The notes below the pieces were generated by a model. The model did no database searches and was not told the origin of the DNA. It saw nothing but the letters and a program-made list of their open reading frames with translations. Position numbers and translations under genes: made by a program. Shown in pieces: positions 39,661-51,600 of a DNA stretch of 64,000 nt. Numbering within the stretch: the first letter of the stretch is position 1; each line of letters begins with the position of its first letter. Location of the stretch: contig CALYLW010000169.1 of assembly GCA_944989445.1 (NCBI GenBank), positions 518,811 to 582,810 on the forward strand. Reading direction: 5' to 3'. The stretch comes from Ampullaceana balthica (lineage: Eukaryota; Mollusca; Gastropoda; Lymnaeidae).

Positions 39661-42600
39661 CTGGTCGATGGAGGAGATGAGACAAACTTGATGAGGTAAA
39701 AACATTTTACCATGTAAGGCAGGAGGACCACACAAAGTCAAAGTGGAATGTTAGGGTCAATATAACGAGGAACATTGGATCTTCAATTTCCGTTTCTTAT
39801 AAAACACAATTTTAAATTGCATCAAAACAATCTAATTAAAACTTTGTACAGTGATAAAATCTATCTCATTAAACACACCATAGTTCTACAGTTAGGACGC
39901 TTGTTATTGCCCTGCCCAAAACCATGTAGGATCTAACGTCTTTACTGTCAGTAACTCCTGTCTAGTTCAATCTGTAAAACTCTGATACCATTGCCAACTG
40001 TAAAACTCTGATACCATTGCCAACCATGGGTGTAGGGAAGGGGGGGCAAGGGGGGGCATTTCCCCCCCCCCTACATATGAGAAAAAAATGTCATAAAATT
40101 GTTACAATAAAACTGATCTAAATTTCCTAAAAGTTTATTACATGGAAGACAGTTTACATTTATCAAACATAAAAAAAGAATTATATCTGCAAGTATAACT
40201 GATAACATTACTGATTGTTCTTAATATTCCAGTTGTTTAAAAATTTCGTTAACATTTTCAGCAAAAATCCGCAAGCTTTTATATGTATGTGACCATCTAG
40301 TTTCACATAGCAAAGGAACATTTAGAATAAGTTTTCTTCGATGATTACTTTCTCGGAAAAACACTATAATTTACTTAATTGTTCATATTGTGTTTCGTAC
40401 AACATTCACATTATTTAAATCGTTCACAACAAGATTTAGTTTATGTGAACTGCAATGTAAAAATGCTGCTTTTGGGTATTTTTGTCTAATTATTGCTTGG
40501 ACTCCTCCTTTTTTACCTGCCATTGTAGAACACCCGTACTATCCTTGACCAACAAGCTTTGTCATATTTAATCAAAATTCTAATGAATCAGTAATGATGG
40601 TGTTGGTTAAACCTTCAGCTGTTCTATTGACAATTGGAATATATCCCATGAATTATTCTGTGACCATCATTTTCCCATTTTGTTCTTTGACAAATCTAAC
40701 ACCAAGTGACATCTGCTCAATACCTGAAATGTCATTTGTCTCATCGGCAAGTATAGAAAACGCAACTGAATTATTTGCTTCACGAACAAGGTCTTCACGC
40801 AAGAGGGACCCACAAATTTCGATTATAGTGTTTTGCGTAGTTGCCGAGATAAACTCCGCGGTTACCCGTCAAAAGGGCCCCAGACAAAACGGCCCCAGTC
40901 AAAACGGCCCCAGACAAATTGTTAACATATTTTAACAAAAACATTAATTTTTTTTTGCATTTTAAGCTTTCGTCAACTTTTTCACCCTTAAAAAAAGTGG
41001 TAAAATTGTAAAATTATTTCTTGTGATATTATATTGTTTCTTGTAAACTAACAACCGTTATTGGTACCATTTCGCGTAAAGGCTATGAAATTCACTTTTG
41101 TGGTGTTATTATTATTGTTTATTGTCAGCTAAACCTGACACTGAATAGGTGAGTAAAAATACGAATATATTTGATTGTAAATTTTACTGTTAGTCCATCT
41201 ATTAGTCCAGGGCCGTTTTGTCGGGGCCGTTATGTCGGAGCCCAATTGTCGGGGCCGTTTTGTCCGGGGCCGTTTTGTTGGTGAACCATACTCAGCACTA
41301 CAAGAACCAATTGACAAACGATTACCAAGAACTTCATCTCCAGATTCAACACGAAACTCTAACTGTTCATACAAATTACCAGAATTTGATTCCTTTCCAC
41401 GAAGTGCTAAAACATGCATGCAGCAAAATAGGATTATAAAAATGATGGGACCCAGTTTGTTGCGATTTTCTTGAATTTGTCTTCTAAATGAGTCCAACTG
41501 CTCATCTATAGAAACTGCTTTGGCTTCCAATAAAGCAAATAAAATTGCTTGCATCTTCATGAGAGCCTTTGTGCCATAATGTGCTTTGCAGGTTGCTACA
41601 TGCATCTTCGTTGAAATCTTTATATTTTGTACATGGTTTGATGACAAATACCCACTGAACTCATAGTATTACTTTTTGCAGAAACAACACGCAATATTTG
41701 CAAAAGGCACCTATTAACATTTGCGAGTATACAAGCCACGGTGAATAGTCTGACAATAATGCATATCTAAAAACTAAAAACTCTGTTTCCCTCACTGTCA
41801 GCTCTAAAATCATAATTTTTATCAAGGGTCTAACAATCACGAATCAGCTGCAATTTCAACTTATTTGATAGGTCGTATGTCCAGTCATACCTTCCAATAT
41901 CCAATTTAGGAAATGAATAAGTGCCAGCGACAATCAAATTAGGAACAGTTGCTTCAGTTGTGTCTGGCTGTTGAACGTGTCCTGTTGTCCTCAATGCCAA
42001 TGATAAGTCACATGCTGCAGACGCCCCAAAATCTTCTAATAACGGCATTTCGGAATCCCGCGATTGGTCTACTTTTCAATTTTTTTTAGCCTGAAAAAAA
42101 TTTTCTGATATCCATCCTTGGTAATCCTGCAGTTTCTACACGTATATTATTTCACAGCGAAATTCAATTTTCTCGTGAGAACTTAAGTTTTTAATTTATT
42201 AAATGCATTAATAAATGTTGTATTTTAGCTATTACAGCACTAATTTGTAAGTCTTATTAATTTCTAAGGCTTTTTTCAACCCTTATTTTATACTGAACTT
42301 GAATTTAATTGAAAATTTGTACCTGTATGGCATTGTCAGTTAAAATATTAAAAAAGTGGGATTTTTTTGCTGGAAAAATTCCTAGCGACGCCAATGTTGC
42401 CAACTGTAAAACTCTGATACCATTGCCATCTGTAAAACTCTGATACCGTTGCCAACTGTAAAACTGATACCATTGCCATCTGTAAAACTGATACCATTGC
42501 CAACTGTAAAACTGATACCATTGCCATCTGTAAAACTGATACCATTGCCAACTGTAAAACTCTGATACCATTGCCAACTGTAAAACTCTGATACCATTGC

Positions 42601-45600
42601 CATCTGCCCCCCCCCCACCACCTCCCTTCCACACCCAGGTTTTAAGGGTCCTCACATGCATCGGTGCGACCATCTCCCAGGTCTGCGTGTCAGGATCGTA
42701 TCTTTCCACAGTCTTGAGAAACACACAGCCATCATAGCCGCCAACAGCGTAAATTTTTCCATTCAGAGTGGCCACCCCTAGGCGGCAGCGTTTTGACTTC
42801 ATGGTTGGAAGCTGCTTCCACTCACCCGTTGATGGATTGTAAGATTCCACCTGCCAGAAAAAATAAGATGAGAAACCAAAATGTAACAATCATATGATGA
42901 TGAAAAAAAAATATAAAGTTAAAATATCACAAAGTTTAATATATTAACCCTACCAACTCCGAGCTCCCCAAGCTAATTTGCCCCTATACCTGGCCTCCCC
43001 AGCAAAAATAAAGAGAATGTACATGGGTTAGGAAATTGCTAGTATCATGCAAACCAGTGGTCAGAATGAGCTCAAACTTTTAGATATAGCAGGAAATAGG
43101 TCTAGCTTCTATCCAATGTTCAATTTAGCTGAGCGGCTGCGCGGCAACAAATATATCTAACGCCGCGCAGCAGTTTATAGTTACCGCACATCAAATTTAT
43201 TAAAATATTTATTTTTAAAATGGATGCTGTACAACTTTGCACCAATGTACCCTTTAAGCTGCTTAGCCGCGCAGGCGTTCGACCAACACCGCGCTGCAGT
43301 TTAGAGTTACCGCGCAGCAAATTTTGTTTATTTATTTTATAAAAAATAAAAAGTATTTTTTTGTAGAAGATAATATTTGTTTATTTAGTTGAACTATGCT
43401 TCCATCTAACGCCAGTATTGCGTTCAAATCTATTGTTGGAGCCGCAAAGGTTGCAGTCCAGCCATCATCTGGAAAATTGTCACCACGAAAATCTGTTTGA
43501 TGGACACGCCCCCTTTCCTTAACAGTTGGTCTTGCTCTGGATCTATCATCATCATCATCACTTGACCTATCACTATCGAGATCACGATCCATGTCAACGT
43601 CACTAGAACTAGAATAATCATATTGATGAAGCAAAACTGCTTCATCGCCTTCTGAATCGTCTAAAGTCTAAAGCTTCCATTACCTGCTGCAGTGTAAAAT
43701 GTGTAGGCCTTCCTCTTTTTCCTGTGGAAGTGCTCGGTTCATTCGCCGATCTTTTCATTGTTATTTTCAACAAAATCAACGCAATCACTAACTAACTGCT
43801 TTATTCAAAGAAGAAACCATTTGTAAACACTAATCATGCAACAAATGCGAAATTTAACGACGATAGGCTGCTATTTTTAGTGCATCTTCAAGTGATATCC
43901 CAAAAACCTAGAATTCGGTAACTCGTTATATAGTTATTAAATTAATTACCTAATATTCGGTAACTCGCCTTGGTAGGGTTAATATTAGATATGTGAATGT
44001 AAATATTAAACAAAGCATTCAATGATTGGAATAAAGGTCTTTCATGGGGTTATACAAAAATCTCATATAAAAAGGGTCTACATGAGCCTCTGGGGGCTTG
44101 AGCCTAACAGACAGGGCGTGAGTCTGACAGACAGGACGCGGGCCTGACAGACAGGACGCGGGCCTGACAGTTTGCCAGCAAACGACAAACAACACATGTT
44201 AAAACCTCACCCACCCCCACTCCTCCCTTTGTTCTTTTCCTCCTCCTTGGTTTGATGGATGCCTGGACCTAACACCGCAGCCAAACTTTATTTTAAAAAC
44301 ATTTTTGTACTGATTTAATGTTTGGTTTGTTAGTTTTCTGACAAAGGCTTTTTGCCGAAATGTTTGATGTTTTGTGGCGTCCTGTCAGGCTCACGTATAA
44401 CTTTTTTATATAACTTATTTTTCTACCCTGCCTGATTGCAGTTTCAACCTAATATTATCCTTTAATGGGGGTTGATTTTAATTATTACGCAAATTTTAGA
44501 TGTAAGAGGACATAAAGTAAGATATGTCAGCCATTTCATATTTATGTCATTCAACTTCTGTGTCAGAATCTCATGCAATATTCAGGACAAAATTTGGCCA
44601 AAACATTCATAATATTCATACAATAAAGATCTTTTTAAACATACATTTTTGTGTGCTACAAATCATCAGGCAAACCAACGTTAACAGACAGATGCCCTTA
44701 TCAGGCAAACCAACGTTAACAGACAGATGCCCTTATCAGGCAAACCAACGTTAACAGACAGATGCCCTTATCAGGCAAACCAACCTTAACAGACAGATGC
44801 CTTTATCAGGCAAACCAACGTTAACAGACAGATGCCCTTATCAGGCAAACCAACGTTAACAGACAGATGCCCTTATCAGTCAACTTACGGAATCAAAAAT
44901 AGACAGGCCGTCATGCCCTCCACAGGCCACCATGTTGCCATGTAGGACCGTCACACCGGCCGCACTGCGATGTTTGTTCATGGGTTGAATAGAACACCAG
45001 CTGGAATGTTAGCATCCAACAAGAAAGGAAACTGTCATTGATGGTGGTGTAATTAAAAGAAATGGAATCACAAATAAACACCAGATGAAATAGCTCATAG
45101 CAAGAAGCTGGTTCATTTCTCTGTTATGTAAGTTAACATCTCAATTTTTAAAATTTAGAAACTTTAAATTACCTGCCAAACTAAGGTTGCTAGAAATTAC
45201 TTTCAAAAAAATATCGGCAGCAATGTGTGAATGTCCAATTAGCTTAGTTATTCCCCTGAACTGATTTTTTAAAATTATCTTTTTATTCCCCACCATACTT
45301 TACAAAAAAAAATTATTAAAATGTTCAAATTTAATTCTTTTAAAATTCCCTGGGTTTATCTAGCTTATGTGTAGTAGCATTAGTTTAAAAAGTCATGTCA
45401 CCCAGAGAAATATGTATTTTCATTAATTTAAAAAAGCTCTTGTTGGCATCCACTGAAATGCAGTATACCATTTGAATCTAGAAATAGCAGTTGTAAGTTT
45501 TCATACATTTATTAACCTGCTAGATGTGTGTGTTCACTTACAGATTAGCTTCCGGGTCATAAGTTTCACATGATCGAAGGGAGGTAACTCCATCGTAACC

Positions 45601-48600
45601 TCCACAAACAAGCAGACGGCCATTCAAACTCACAGCCCCAAGTGCACTGGAATGGCAACAAGACAAAACAAAAATTTAATCTATTCACAAAATAAATTAT
45701 TTTATCTAAGTGACTGTTAAATTTGTTTAAGGTTCCCGAAAATCTAGTGTCCACAAATGAGATTTGCTGACCAGAATATGAGGGATGACATTAAGCTTAA
45801 ATTTGTGGACACAAGGGCCAGCACTGAGTCTTATTCTCTTTACCTTCTCTTGCACTGCATGGCAGCCACACGGCTCCACCTTTTGGTTACAGGATCATAA
45901 ACTTCCACAGTGTCTAGTCGCTCCATTCCATTGTAGCCTCCTATGGCATACAGTCGACCTTTGTACAAATTAAAAACATCAATACTAAAAAAAACCTGTC
46001 AAATTAATCAAAACTTTGAAACAAACACATAATGTGTTTTCGTGAGGATTGAGTGTCACAATGACAGGGTAATCTGTTTATATAATAAATGGATTTTTTC
46101 TTGTGATGGTCTCATTTGAGATATATGATTATAAATTGATTATTTTTTTTAAAATGAAAAGAATAGCTTATTTCAAGATAGGGCAACATGTTGAAATTTG
46201 CCAGAGAGTAAGAAAGAAAAGATATGTGAACAGATGTAAACATTTGCCAGATAGAAAGAAAGAAAAATATTGAAACAAATGTAAACATTTCCAAATGAAA
46301 AATAAAATTCATTTGATGTCTTCAACATATTGGAAATATACATAAAGAAATATTAAAGCATTAGAAAATGTCATTTATGTCAGGCTGGAGAATTTTATGT
46401 CTGTTGTTGGCCAGGTATTTGCTTTGTTCTCAATCAATAAATAAAAGTGTAAGAAAAAAACAATTACAGTTGAAACCGGTTTAGTCGACGGCGTTGGGGT
46501 ATAAAAAATGGCGTCGAGATAACCGATGATCGAGTTAAAAGGAAAACCAATATGGCGGCAAAATATTAACATGTGCTTGAAATTTCTTTATTTACATGAT
46601 GTGCGTTAATTAGTGATGGGACGATTAATCGGAACCCTAATATTTCTACACTCTTTCCTAAGGTTGTAATGACCATTCGTTTTTAAGGACCATTTAAATA
46701 TAATCATGGTTCCCACTCAGGAAAACGGGAAAAAGTCAGGAATTCTTTAACAATTTTTCTCGCCCTTCAAAGTCGGGAAAAGTTAAGACTAGTCTGGAAT
46801 TTTTATATATATATTTTTATGCCGAAGTAAAGGACTTTGATTACGTCTCTGTGGTCATGTTTCGATTCCATTTAATAAAAAAAAATATTTTAAAAAAAAA
46901 GTTACAAGTTTATAATCGTGTGCGCATGCGTTAAAAGTTCAAAATTTTCGCCTCGCCTCGTCGCATGTGGCGTGGCATGTCACTATTGTCACAGCCGCTC
47001 GTGTTTGCAAAATCCGTCGAATCAGCGAATTAAAAAAAAATTACTATATGGTAATTTTAAGTTTAATGCTTTTGACGTGCAGGATATCTGTCACTATCAG
47101 ACCGTTCTCGAATTTCCTCTGTCAATCAAACTTGTAAGATAAATAAAACTATTGCGGCCTTGACCGTTGATCACAGCACGCTGTGTGTTAGACCTCGGTG
47201 GAAACTAAGTCTAAGCGAATTTTTTTTAAAATCATTCCTTATCAGAAATCGACCTACAAAAGTGATGACGTGTATATTATATATATATACTGGAATATTA
47301 AGAAAATGATTTGATTTCACAGTCACGACCGTGTTAGTCACAGTCATGTATCTTACTGGTAACAAAGCAACAACAAACTTTTAAAAGAATAATTTTCTTA
47401 TTTAATTAAATAAAAACCACCGTCGATTCTCCATAAAAACCTTTATTTTCATTTCTAAAGATATTTGTTTATCTTAAAAAATATAATGATTATTGCATCA
47501 GAAAATGAATTAAGTTTAATAATAATATAACATGCACTGCGAAATAATGACGGATTAAAGACCGCTAACGCAATTTACGGGCACCTCGGGTGAATACATC
47601 TAATTCACACATGGATTGAAAGAAGATAATAACATCCGGTAATTTTTATTGAAATCTCGTAGAATCACACAATAGCCGGAAGTCTCGAAGAAAGCGAGAT
47701 GTCAACACTGTATTAAACTAAAAATGCCAAAGTGCATTGCTAGGCGAACATTCGAGGATCGAGCTAACCAACGTTAAGTTGCAAATTTGGCCCTCTTTTG
47801 TGCTCGAGGTACAGTCGAACCCACTTACCTCGAGCTCGGTTAGCTCGACCACCCTATTATGTCGACGTTTTTTATTGGAACCGCCAAATTCTCTCTTTGT
47901 CTTAGCATTTTTTCATCGACTAGTTCGATTTTTCTAAGTCGCCGAAACCTAGTACCTCGAGCACAAAAGAGGACCAAATTTGCAACTTTACTTGCTTAGC
48001 TCGATTTTCGTCGGTTGGCCTAGGAATGCACTCTGTCATTTTTAGTTCAAAACAGTGTTGACATCTCGCTATTCTTCGAGACTTCCGGCTATTATGTGAT
48101 TCTACGAGATTTCAAAGAACTTTACCGGATGTTTTGCGTGTGTGAATTATAATTCGACGTGTATCCATGGAGTATGTATTCACCCGAGGTACTGGACAAT
48201 CGCGTTAGAGGTCGTGAATCGTCATTATTTCGCAGTGCATGTTATATTATTATTAAACTTAATTCATTTTCTGATGCATTAATCATTTTATTTTTTAAAG
48301 ATAAACGAATATCTTTAGAAATGAAAATAAAGGTTTGTATCGAGAATAGACGGTGGTTTTTATATAATTAAATAAAATATTAATAAATTATTATTCTTTT
48401 AAAAGTTTGTTATTGCTTTGTTACCAGTAAGATACGTTACTGTGACACTAACACGCGCGTGACGATGAAATGAAATCATTTCTGATAAGGAATGATTTTT
48501 TAAAACATTCGCTTAGACTTATTTGCCGGCCGAGATCTAACACAGTACACACAGCCCACAGCGTGCTGTGATCAACGGTCAAGGCCACAATAGTTTTATT

Positions 48601-51600
48601 TATATTACAAGTTTGATTGACTGAGGAAATTCGAGAACGTTCTGATAGTTAAGTAACAGATATCCTGCACGTCAAAAGCATTAAACTTAAAATAACCATA
48701 TTGATTAGTTTATTTGTATTTTAAATTCGCTGATACGACGGCAAACGCGACTGTGACACGGCGAAGCGTAAACTTTGACCTTTTAGCGCATGCAATTATA
48801 AACTGGTAACTTATTTTTCATTAAATGTAATCGAAACATGACAAGAGACGTAATCAAAGTCCTTTACTTCGGCATAAATATATTATATTATATATATATA
48901 TAAATTCCCAAATAGTCATAACTTTTCCCGACTTTCAAGGCCGAGAGTTTATTTTTAAGAATTCCCGACTTTTTCCAGTTTTCCTGAGTGGGAACCATGA
49001 CCATGGTTATATTTAAATTTTAAACGGTCCTTACAAACGAACGGTCATTACAACCTTAGGAAAGAGTGAAGAAATATTAGGGTTCCGTTACGATTCCGAT
49101 TAATCATCCCATCACTAATTAACGCTAACTAATTAATCATGTACATAAAGAAATTTCAAGCACATGTTAATATTTTGCCGCCATATTGGTTTTCGTTTTA
49201 ACTCGATCATTGGTTATGCCGACGCCATTTTTCATACCCCAACGCCGTCGACTTAAGCGGTTTCGACTGTATTAGGTTTTGGCGACTTAAAAAAATCAAA
49301 TTAACCGATGAGAAAATGCTAAGACAAAGAGAGAATTTGGCGGTTCCAATAAAAAACGTCGAGTTAGCGGGATGGTCGTGTTAACCGAGCTCGAGTTAAG
49401 TGGGTTCGACTGTACATCGGTGTCTTGGGAATGTCTGACACACAAAAGATTTATATTTTATCATTGAGCAGAAGTTGCTGTGGATTGTGTACGGTGTGCA
49501 TGTTGTGGCAGTTTAAAAACTTGTGAGTTTGGTGGGTAAATGTTGTACAAAATACACAAACAGTGTCATCAAATCAATAAATTAAATCTTTATTAATAGA
49601 TTAATACACACATAGATGTTTTAAAGCTTTAATTTATTGTTTTGATCACACAATCTGTTTGTTTATCTTGTATTTTATTTAAAAGCTTCATCTTATCTTA
49701 TCTTATCTTATCTGTTTACAGAGGCTCATTCTACACAGAAGATTATTGCGTCCTACGCTTATCTATGGTTTGTGTTTAGTCCTGCATTTTTATTAGAGAT
49801 TTAAATGTTGATAAAGTGTTGGTTTTCCTGGATTCTTCAGGCAACCCATTCCACGCCCGAATTCCGGATGGGAAGAAGGAAAACTTGTATGTGTTTGTTC
49901 TTGCATACGGAATAAGAAAGGTGTTTTTATCCTTATGTCTATCTGAGGGTTGTATAAAGTTATCTTTGTGTTGTATTTCTAAATTAGAATTAATTGATTT
50001 ATGTATGATTACTACTTTGCTCTTGGTTCTTCTATCCTCTAGTGTTTCAATGATTAATGATTTAACTAATGGTGTTATTCTAGTCAGTTTTGAATACTCT
50101 CCAGTAATGAATCTGGCAGCTCTTTTTTGAATTTTTTCTAGTTTATCAATGTTTTCTTTGGTGGATGGGTCCCATACAGAAGATGCATATTCTAGTACAG
50201 GTCTTACCAAAGTGAGGTAGCATTTTAGTTTTATATCTCTATTACATTTGTTAAAGTTTCTCTTTATAAAGCCTAAGGTTTTGTTTGATTTTTTAATAAC
50301 TTCATTGACATGGGGATTCCATGATAGTTTCTCATTCATCACAGTCCTATTCTATATGATATATTAATGGGTAAATGTTTCATCGTAGTCCTATTCTATA
50401 TGATATATTACCGGGTAAATGTTTCAAAAGACTATACCAATAACACGGGGACCAATAAATTCTTTGACAGCACTAACTTTGATGAGATGGACGGTGGTAC
50501 ATTAAAATGTCGGAGTAAATGAAAACTATGAAATGAAACAATCACCTTTAAGAACAGTGACACCGACCCGACTCCTCATCGTGGTCATTGGCTCACCCAG
50601 TGTCCACTGACCAGTTATAGGGTCATACCTCTCAACAGTACTTAGCGAGTCTCCGGCCATCGTTAGTCCACCCTGCCATCAAATGTAAGGAAATATGGAA
50701 AAAAAGCAAAAAATAATTTAAATAAAGCATGATGTTAAGTTATGAATTTTAAAACAAAATTTTCCATTGCCTTGAAATTATTTTTTTTTCCAGATAATAT
50801 TTTATAATAGAAAATAAATTACAATTTTCCTTTTTTTTCCCCCCTTAAAAATCCAGATTGTTTTAATTTTTTTTAAAAAGAAGAAACGCTTTTGGCTTTT
50901 GAGTTCAAATGCTTTTGGATCAGAAGGAATATTTTCTAGTGGACATTAGCATATAAAATATGATGGGAGTATATAGGACTGAGGAAGTCAAGATGAGGAG
51001 AGAAGTTGGGTAATGGGCTGGACATCACACACAACAAAAAGAACCTCTTGCAGCCAAAAGATAAATCAGACGTTCCCCTGAGAAAAGATTAGTTGCCAGT
51101 TGAGAGATCTCAAAACTTGCGGGTGGGGAGCTGGTGGGAGTTGACCAGGGCAATGTTCCATTTAAGGTGCGCGGCCACGCAGATATTTGACCACCGACGC
51201 GCTGCAGTTTAGAATTACCGTGCAGCAAATTTGATAAAATATTGCATAAAAAATGATTTCTGTGCAACTTTTTACACAAGTTTTTTTCCTTTGCACACGG
51301 ACCAACGAACCTTAGAGAGAACATTGGTCGTGGGATCTAGCCAACGCTAAGCCACAATGATGAATGACTATCGCTAAAAACTCGAACGCTGACTTGGAGA
51401 GGAGATGGGGGCCGCCAAGTCTACCAAGCCCCGAGAAAGTTCTAATGGAAAAATTAAAAGCCCCTAAAACAACAAGGTTATGGAAAGCCTATGTTTGAGT
51501 AGACAGATGCCAAACATGATGTGTCATGACAGAGGTCCTGAAAAACTTCCCGTATGTTGTACAAGAGGGGAATGCTAAGACTCGAGTTAACTACAACTCA

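Larger units (their letters stand above)
40025..42396 (-). mobile_element. ZMYM1-like hAT transposon in intron 9, perfect 8-bp TSD
   Basis: 2372 bp flanked by TTGCCAAC on both sides. Termini are CATGGGTGTAGGGAAGG and inverted CATTGGCGTCGCTAGG, decayed forms of CAGTGGCGTAGCTAGG. It lies inside a minisatellite monomer of the KLHL18 intron. It encodes a broken transposase and carries a nested GGCCCC element at 40859-41289. Confidence 0.92.

Noticed and set aside
42305..42632. Open frames extending KLHL18 exon 9 through the donor into a YQFYSWQW peptide repeat
   Set aside because: This is read-through of the adjacent minisatellite. The GTGAGG donor at 42655 and the phase-0 join to the next exon explain the real protein.
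43430..43645. Acidic frame with [11 protein letters not shown] as a gene
   Set aside because: It is short, lacks flanking exons and could be a transposase fragment or chance. Mentioned only as a weak possibility.
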